From the NCBI GenBank assembly GCA_023247135.1, contig JAHFHB010000068.1:1-8658 (forward strand): DNA of 8,658 nucleotides. Reading direction: 5' to 3'. The notes under the pieces were generated by a model. That model made no database searches. It saw only the letters and a program-made list of their open reading frames with translations, and was not told the DNA's origin. This document shows positions 1 to 7,700 of the stretch, one piece after another. The position numbers were made by a program, and so were the translations under genes. Within the stretch, counting starts at the first letter, position 1. Every line of letters begins with the position of its first letter. This DNA comes from Candidatus Omnitrophota bacterium (GTDB taxonomy: Bacteria > Omnitrophota > Omnitrophia > Omnitrophales > Aquincolibacteriaceae).

Positions 1-1715
1 GGCGGCAGGGCGTTCGTGAGAAATTTTTCGAATTTGACGACATTCTCACTGCTTTGCATCGCCTCCGTCGCATAAATAAAATCCGAAAAGTCTGGGCGGG
101 CTACAGCCGGAGCATGGTTTTCGGAAGCTCCCCATAAAAGATCCAGAATCTCAGGCGAAGCCTTTTCGAAAATTTCCCGGGTTTGTGCGGGCAGCTCTTC
201 CCAGACAAGGCCCCTTCCGGACGGAGTGTCGCTGCGGGCAATCATTCTCTGAAAAAAGTCCTGCCCCGACGCCAGCATGCGCCGCGGCGCGCTCTGGCCT
301 TCCAAGGCCTGCAGTGTGTTGTCATAGGCAGCCCGAGCCCAGGCCCCGTCATAAGGCTTGAAAAAATGTTCTCCGTAATCCTGCGGATGGCGCTCTTGCA
401 TCCATTGAAAAGTCCGGTCCAAATCTTCGCGCCAGTATTGTTTCTTGCGTCCGGCAGTCTCGCGCTCCCCCGTCATCGCCTCTTCAAAGTAAAAGTCTTC
501 ATTGCCGGGATAAAGCGCCGACGTTAAAACGGCACCGCGCATAAACGGTTTTGAAGACAAGTCGCCGGCCCCCAACGGAGAGTATTGCCCCGCGGCAGGC
601 CGCAGCCAAAACAAACGGTTGATCGCGGCGGCCAAATCGAAGCGGTGCTCCTGAAGCAATTCACGGTAAGCCCGAATTTCATCAGGCTTTAAGTCGGAAG
701 GATAAACCTGTTTAAATTCTTCTCCCTGCCCGCGAGGCAGCGCTTGAATACCAAGTAGGGCCTTGAGATCCGTGACCTCATAGGGGTCTGCCGCGAAGGC
801 TCCCAAGAGGGTTTCCACCAGTTCCTGTTTTTCAGGATCGGTGTCGGGCTTATTTTTGATTGCGCCGAATCGTTTTAACGCCGGGATGAGTTCAAACATC
901 AGAATGCTGTAATCAAGAGAGTTGGCTTTGCGATGTTCATTGTTTTTTGTTTCGGGGAGCCGGGCCTTATCCCTGTGAACCATGTGCAAATGCCGGCCCA
1001 GATGTTTGAGGCGCGTCAAATCTGAAGCGCCGGTTAATTCGTAATTCGCTCTCACAAGATCCATGTAAGCGGCTTCGTCGCGGCTAAGCGAGCTGCCCAA
1101 AATCAAATGCAGCGAGTCCACGTTCTTTGCAAATTTTTGCCCGCTGCGGCCGGGGCCTGTCTGCAGCAGATCTAGCAGCGCCTGGACCCGCGACCGGAAT
1201 TCAGCAGGTTTGCCCGCCTCCCACAACCGCGCGGCCAGCAGAGTCACGTGGTCAAAAAGGTATTCGTCAAAGAAAATCCGCAGAGCCCGCTGTACCGCTG
1301 AGACATCGAGAGGATCCGATCTGTCATTCTGAGCAGCCTGCGCTTGCGCAGGACCGCGAAGAATCTCAGGCTGTTCCAAAATTTCAATGTAATCATTCAA
1401 GTTGTTCAGATAAAGCAGGTTTGAAACTTCCTCGCGTCCGGGCCGCGGCCAGCCATTGCCGTATTTCTCGCGTAAAGTAAAAATAGGGTGGTCCCGTTTT
1501 GCGTTAAAAGGCAGGTCCTCGGTCAACATCTGCCGGAAGCGTTTAATTTTTTCAATACGCGCCGGCAAAGGCTCTTCTGGCTTAAAATCCAAATTACGCA
1601 GCATGGCCGCAAAAAGATTCTGCCGGTTGGCAAGAACGTCCTCAAGCAATGCCGCGCTTTTCTCAAACAGCTGAAGCCCGTCGTCATTTTCATACGGCCT
1701 CTGCGCTTTTGAAGC
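1..1715 (-). other. Unrecognised C-terminal region in the window (residues 2215-2785, continues)
   Basis: This region is predominantly helical by composition. It has a leucine-rich first part (FEKSAALLEDVLANRQNLF), the in-frame palindromic repeat at residues about 2331-2345, and a long helical region. A later part is rich in aromatic and acidic residues (YPGNEDFYFEEAMTG, KKQYWREDLD). No pentapeptide, membrane segment or known catalytic signature is visible. No family recognised; it continues past the window edge. Confidence 0.45.
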
Positions 1716-4700
1716 GCGCATTTCGGATCGGACAGTCCGAAGGGGAATTCGCAGGGTGGTGACATTGCCTAAGTCGGGGATGGATTCCAGGTGCGGCAAA
1801 TTGGCTTTTTCAGAAATCACTTGGGGCAGCCAGGCGAGTCCCCCGCTCCCGCCCGCGGTATGCAAAGGCAAGTCGTTGGACCAATCCCTGAGATCGGGCA
1901 AACGCATCTCTTCCGCTTTTTGAATCACGCTCGTATCCGGGTTCGCGGCATCAAACACCTTGATCTCAAGTTGATCTTCCGTCAACCGGACACTCAGCGA
2001 GAGCGGTAAATTTAAATCCAAACGATTTCCCCGGAAAAGAGCATCTTTGAGCAGCGTAAAAATGACAAAGTTTAATTTGCCCTGCAAATCATCGGAAGGG
2101 TCTCCTGCCAGATCGATTTGCTTTCCCTCAGGAACAAGGCTCGTGATCCATTCTCCAAGCGTTTCCGAAATAAACTCCCTGAGGTGAATAAGCAAACTGG
2201 GATAGGGGACGCTTTCTAACGCCTCGCCATGAATACTCAAGGACTCCTGGGAAACCACGTCATAGCGGTGGCTAGCCAACCCTCTGAAATTCAAAACCAC
2301 TTGCGGTTCAAACAGGTTTGTAAGTTGTTTTTGCAGGTCCGGCTTCCGGTGCCAATAGCTGATATCGAAAGGCGCGCTTTGGTCAGGTTGAAATCCAAGA
2401 GAGTGTTGAATTTTTTGTTCAAAATCTTGTTGGGTTTTAAAAGCACGGCCCGCTTGTTGAATTTCCAGAAGAACGCGCTTAAGAACTTCCTGTGCAGGTT
2501 CTCGCGTAAGAATCAAGCGCCCATCCACAGGCTCAACATAAATATCCGGTGATCCCTGGCGAACCCTTTGGGGAAGGTTGGCGAGCGCCCTGTCAAAACG
2601 TTCTTTGCCAAAAGCCTCGGGATCAAGAAAAGCCATGCCGTGGTACGTGAGCAGCCGTTTGATTTCATGCAAAATGTGGTCATAATCAATATGCGAACTG
2701 CGATGCAGCGCTTTAGCCGAAGTGGGCGACAAGCCCTTCTCCACAATGTAGCCAAAAATCACCCGCATGGCCCGGTCATCAAAGGGCCAGCGTGCATTCC
2801 AGCTGAAACCACGGATATAGTCTCTGCTCCCGGTAATTCGCGGATCCATCATTTCCCCATAACCATACGCCTGGTTGGAGCCGGCTAAACGCAGCCAACG
2901 CACATAAGTCGCTTGCGGATCCTGCCCAAAGTCCAACATAGGCTGCGTTGCCAGCCAGGCTTGAACGTCTCTCACCTCGATAGCCGGAAGATCGTGCTGG
3001 GCCGCATACTGTTGCAGTGTGTGAGTAAAAGTAGTCAGGCCCGGAGGCGGATTATCCGGACCATAAGGGGCAAGCGCGGGCCATGGATCCGGCGGTGTAC
3101 CAAATTTATCAATGTAATGCTGTGCGGACGCAATCGCGCTGACTAAAATTCCTGAATTCACGCTGCCCGGCACCCAAAAATCCTTGAGCCATGCGAATTT
3201 TTGTTCTCTGGGATAGCTCATGTACAAGGCATAGCGGCCGTGCTCAGCGTTGGCCGAAAAATTGATGATGGCCTGTCCAAACAGAACAAGCGCGCGGGCA
3301 TAGACAAGCCGCACAAATTCGGCTCTCCCCTGAAAATCGGGAGTTAGCGAAAAAATGAGCTCATCAGAACCGCTGCCAGACGGCGCGGGCCTCAATGAAA
3401 TCCGCCCTTTCACACCACCGCCAATTTCCCGCAATAACTCCTCATGTTCCACTCGATTGGATAAGGCAATATCCAAGGCGTCGCCCTGCTCATTCGCCTT
3501 TAAAACAAAAACCAGAGATTGAGCAACTTGTGTACTGAGCCAGTGATTGATCTCTCCGGCAAGTGACAGGACGTCCTCTTCCCGCGTTACAAATCCTCGA
3601 AGAATGCTCATGCGCTCATTTCGGACCACTTTGTTTTCAACTACTTTTGTCGATCGCATTTCGGATCGAGGCAACTCCTTCTGGTAGCGCACAAATATTT
3701 GGGAACCCACTGCCGGCCAGTGCTCATCAAGATTCGCGTTCGACATAGCCCGCACGGCAGGATCTTCAAAGGCAGCTTGATTCTCCCGCGGCTGCTTTTC
3801 AAAAATAGTTTGCATGCCATCGCGAGAAGTAAACAAATCAATTTTAGTAATTTGCGCAGGCAAAACATCAAGCGCCCGAAGGAGCCTGGATATCATCGCG
3901 GTCAAGGGGCCGCGTTTTAAACGCCATAGCCGGGAGTCACGCCAGCCGACATTAAAAATAATTTGATTTTCTGTATCAGAGATTTTTTTAACAAGCACGT
4001 GCTCATCAAGTTTTTTTCGATCCGAGAGGATTCCCATATCGCGAAATATCCGGAACCCTGCCCACACAATAAGCCCTGCTACTCCGGCCGCGGCAACCTG
4101 CCAAACCTTTAAACTCTGAGTGCCCATCACATATTTACCAAATATCGCGATCATGAAAAATACTATCCACCCCGGCAAAACCCCGCTGAAAGTCTTTTCG
4201 AGGACCCAGCGAAGAACCCTGGGGTGATCTTTCTGTGCCTTATCCTCATCGTCATCCGGCACCCGCATCTCTGAACGGATAGAAGAAAGAGTCATGTGAT
4301 GGCTATAAATGTCGTCCTTCATCGGCTCAATCACAGCTTCGATCAAAAATGGGATTGGAAATCCCTGGCTTGAAGACGTGGGGGGCAACCACATAAGATC
4401 AAATTGCCCCTTTACTTCAATGTTGTCATGAAGCCCCATAGTTTTCAGGCGTTCCGCAAGGTATGTCCACTCTGCTTTGATCCTTTGATCAACCCAGGCT
4501 TCAAACTCATGTCGCCGAGTTTCGAGAATCGGATAAGGGCCGTAAAGAGGCTGGAACATTTCTGAATAAGGAAATTTTTGGCTGGCGGCCCTGCCAAATG
4601 TATTGGAGAAGTAAAAAGAGGAACCCGTCCGAGAAAAGCTGTCATAGCCAAGAACGGCGCCGCCCTTAATAGGGCTCAACTCCCCTGTAATCAAATTTGC

Positions 4701-7700
4701 ATGAAACGAAAGTCTGGTTTCGTAACTTTTTCCGCCGACCTTGATAAGATCTTTCGGCACCGACTCCATCATGCCAGTATCGTGGTACCTTTCATCAAAC
4801 TGAAAAGAAAGCTCGTTTCGCACCTGACTTAAGATCGGGCCGATATCTTCCGTCAGGCCAAATACAAATTGAAGAATGTCTTCACCCGCTGGCTCTCTCG
4901 TTTCTAAAACCTTGCCTGTTTTTTCAAGCACTGCTTTGACTGCCAACGCATTCCGAGAGCTCAAATTCAAATCACGTTGTGTCGCCAGCGTAATGACCCA
5001 GCGCTTTTGGGGATCACGTTCAAGGAAGAAAGAGGTGAGCCCATTGGAACCACGATTAAGTTTGAAAATGAGCGGGGTTGAAATTTCATTTTCAGCAATA
5101 CGGCGAGCCACTTCGTCAAACGGCAGTTCATCCGCAGGATCAATAAAAGGCGCCTTAGGACTTCCGTCCTCGAAGAAACGGCTCGTCCCTCTAACTCTCT
5201 CCGGCATGGCGGGATCAGGCTCAAAGGTCAGAAACCACTCAGGCATCGCAATCGGTCCGCCATTCAGCAGATGACGCATCGTGTATTTTCCGTCTAACGC
5301 ATCAAACAATTGCCTGCCAGTCACACGGTGCGCTTCGGTTTTTGTTGACTTTAAGACGCTGCGCATTTCGGCCCTTGCCGGCGGCAAGGACAGTCGTGTC
5401 CGCTGCCCCATAAGGGCAGCTGGCACTCTCGAGCGAGCCTCCGGCGAGACCCAAATCGTGTCGGACCTCCGCGGCCGACGCATTTCGGAGCGGCCAGAAT
5501 TGAGGCGGCCAATCAGCGTATCCTCGGGTTTAAGGGATAACAGGTCATGCGGCAGGCGCAGGGTTTTTGCCACACCGGTAAAGTCGGGTTGATTGCCGAG
5601 CAGGGAATAAGCGTAAGCAAGAGTTTGCTGCATTCGGGTTAAATACTTCTGTGTCTCTCCTGAAACTTGATTGTCTGCGGTCCGCTTCATAGTGATCCCC
5701 ACATCGTCGAGCTCCGTGTCGACGACGATCAAATCTTCATTGCGGATTACATCGCGGATATTTTGCTCCGGATAGCCCGTGAGGATTCCCATCAAAGCCA
5801 CTTCGGCCGGCGAATGTTCTCCGGCTTGATTCGCACGTTCCAGCACGGTCCGTATCAGCTGTTCAGCCGCTGCCACCATCGCATCCTCGTCCCCCGCCTC
5901 GTGCGCCTGAAAAATACTTTCTAAAAGCGCCTTGTCTTCCGGAAGCTTGAGCGCGCCCTGCTCGACTAAAAATTCTTCGTGCTCATAAATGGCCGATATC
6001 ACAAGCAAAAGGTCGTACAAAACATAAGGCGCGGCGCTCAAGGGAAGGTTGTCTGCTTCCGGCAAGGATTCTATTTTCATGACGAGGGCCAGGTGATCCG
6101 GTTCGCCGGTCGTGCGAACATAGGCCGGCTTCGCCCCCATGAATGCAAGCAACAGTGAGGGGTAAAGTAAAATCCGTTTACCTTCAGCATCCAGCTTGGG
6201 GTAAATCTGTTTGAGAATTTCCCCGCGTTCTTGAATCCGGTCCAGCTCCTCTTCTGAAAATAACGTGGCGCGCAACGCATCCGACGGCGTCAAAAATTTC
6301 GTGCCGGCGGCTATTTCCTGTGCCTGCTTTTTAGAGAGCGCGTGTCGAATCAAAGCGACAGTAAGGGCAATCACCGCCCCAAGGATTTCACCCGCGAGCA
6401 TGAAAAACATCCGCGCACGCGCGTCATGCACCTGCAGCACAAGCGCTACAGCGATTCCGGCCACCGTGCCAACAGCCGCGGCTAAAATGGCCGGCAGTAA
6501 AATCGTTCGCCCATAGTGCCTTGCCGTTCTCAGTTTGAGTCCCTCAAGCACCGAATGTGTTTTTTGAATCAGGGCCCCAAACCCTTTTTCATCTCCCTTG
6601 CTCGGTACGCCAAGCCGATACGCAGCGGCATATTCTTTCATCAGCTGGTTCAGCTCGGGCTGAATCAATCCCAAGTTTTGATCAGACGTTTGGGCCAGCC
6701 GCAATGCTTTGGCCTGCAAACCGATCCACACGTCCCAAATCTGTGCGCTCTGCCGATTGACCGCATCCCGCGTTTCGGTTGCATCAGTGCGCATTTCGGA
6801 GCGTTGGGGGCCGGTAATTTCAGACCCGGCATGCGCACGCCCCTGAAGCTGCCGCTCCACTTGCGCGGAAAAATAGTCACGGGGAAAATTCCGAGCCCCA
6901 AGAGAATGCGTGACATTTCGCACCGCGTTCTGGATTGCCGCGTGATAACTCGCGAGTTCTGCGCGCGCGCCGGCCCCCCCGGCACGCACCATTTCAAGTT
7001 CACTCGGCAAACGCGCAGCACGAGCCATAGTATTTGCAGTCATTGGATTAAGAGCATAGCCCTCGCGCATCAGTTTTTTATAAAGCATCCGGTGTTTGAG
7101 GTCCGCGTTTTTCATGGCGGGAGTGACCACGTAGTAAGACACGCCCTTGCGCGCTAAAAAAGATTCAATGCCCTGGCGGTGAAATCCGCCGAAGACAAGC
7201 ACGGCGGTTTGTTCGCCGCCTGCGTTCAGGAATTGATCCAGGCTGGAAGACAGGGCTTCCTCGCGCTTGAGCGCGGCCTCATAAAACTTGACGGCGCTCT
7301 GGGCCGCAAGTTCCCATTGTTTTGAAAATGCAGAGGATCTTTGAGTTTCTTTGACCAAAAATTGCGCCAGTGTTTGAGTATCAAAATTCTCCAACGCTCC
7401 CCTGACCGCTTCGAATTCTGCCGGCGCGATTTCGAATTTCAAAAGGCGTTTGAGTAACTCGAGATGTTTCAGTGCATTGAAGATTTTTTTTTGTCGCGGA
7501 GTTTGAGACAGGTTTTCAGCAATGTCAGTGTCCATCCGTTCCAGCTCCTGAAAGAGCTGATACGGTGAAACGCTTTCGATCTGTTTGCGAATGGCCGGCC
7601 GGTCAGCCCGATCGGCACGCAGAAGTAAATCGACGGTGGGATAGACCTTGCCGGCCGCAGCAAAAGGACGAGTGCGTTTTAAAAAATTAAGCAAATCAAG

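Noticed and set aside
1902..1913. E-E-M-R at residues 2149-2152 as a seventh pentapeptide copy
   Set aside because: It reads AEEMR within the GHKL-like domain between the D-box and glycine box, lacks the Ser/Ala before Glu, and is not at a boundary.
1716..6803. Motif copies as a CRISPR or tandem repeat array
   Set aside because: The shared unit is only 15 bp with synonymous variation, and spacing between copies is irregular (39 to 646 residues).
6516..7157. Plus-strand open frame of 213 codons, the longest closed plus-strand frame seen
   Set aside because: It is antisense to the giant frame, lacks a ribosome binding site, and its translation is Arg/Pro/His-rich with no domain features. The minus-strand frame is continuous through it.
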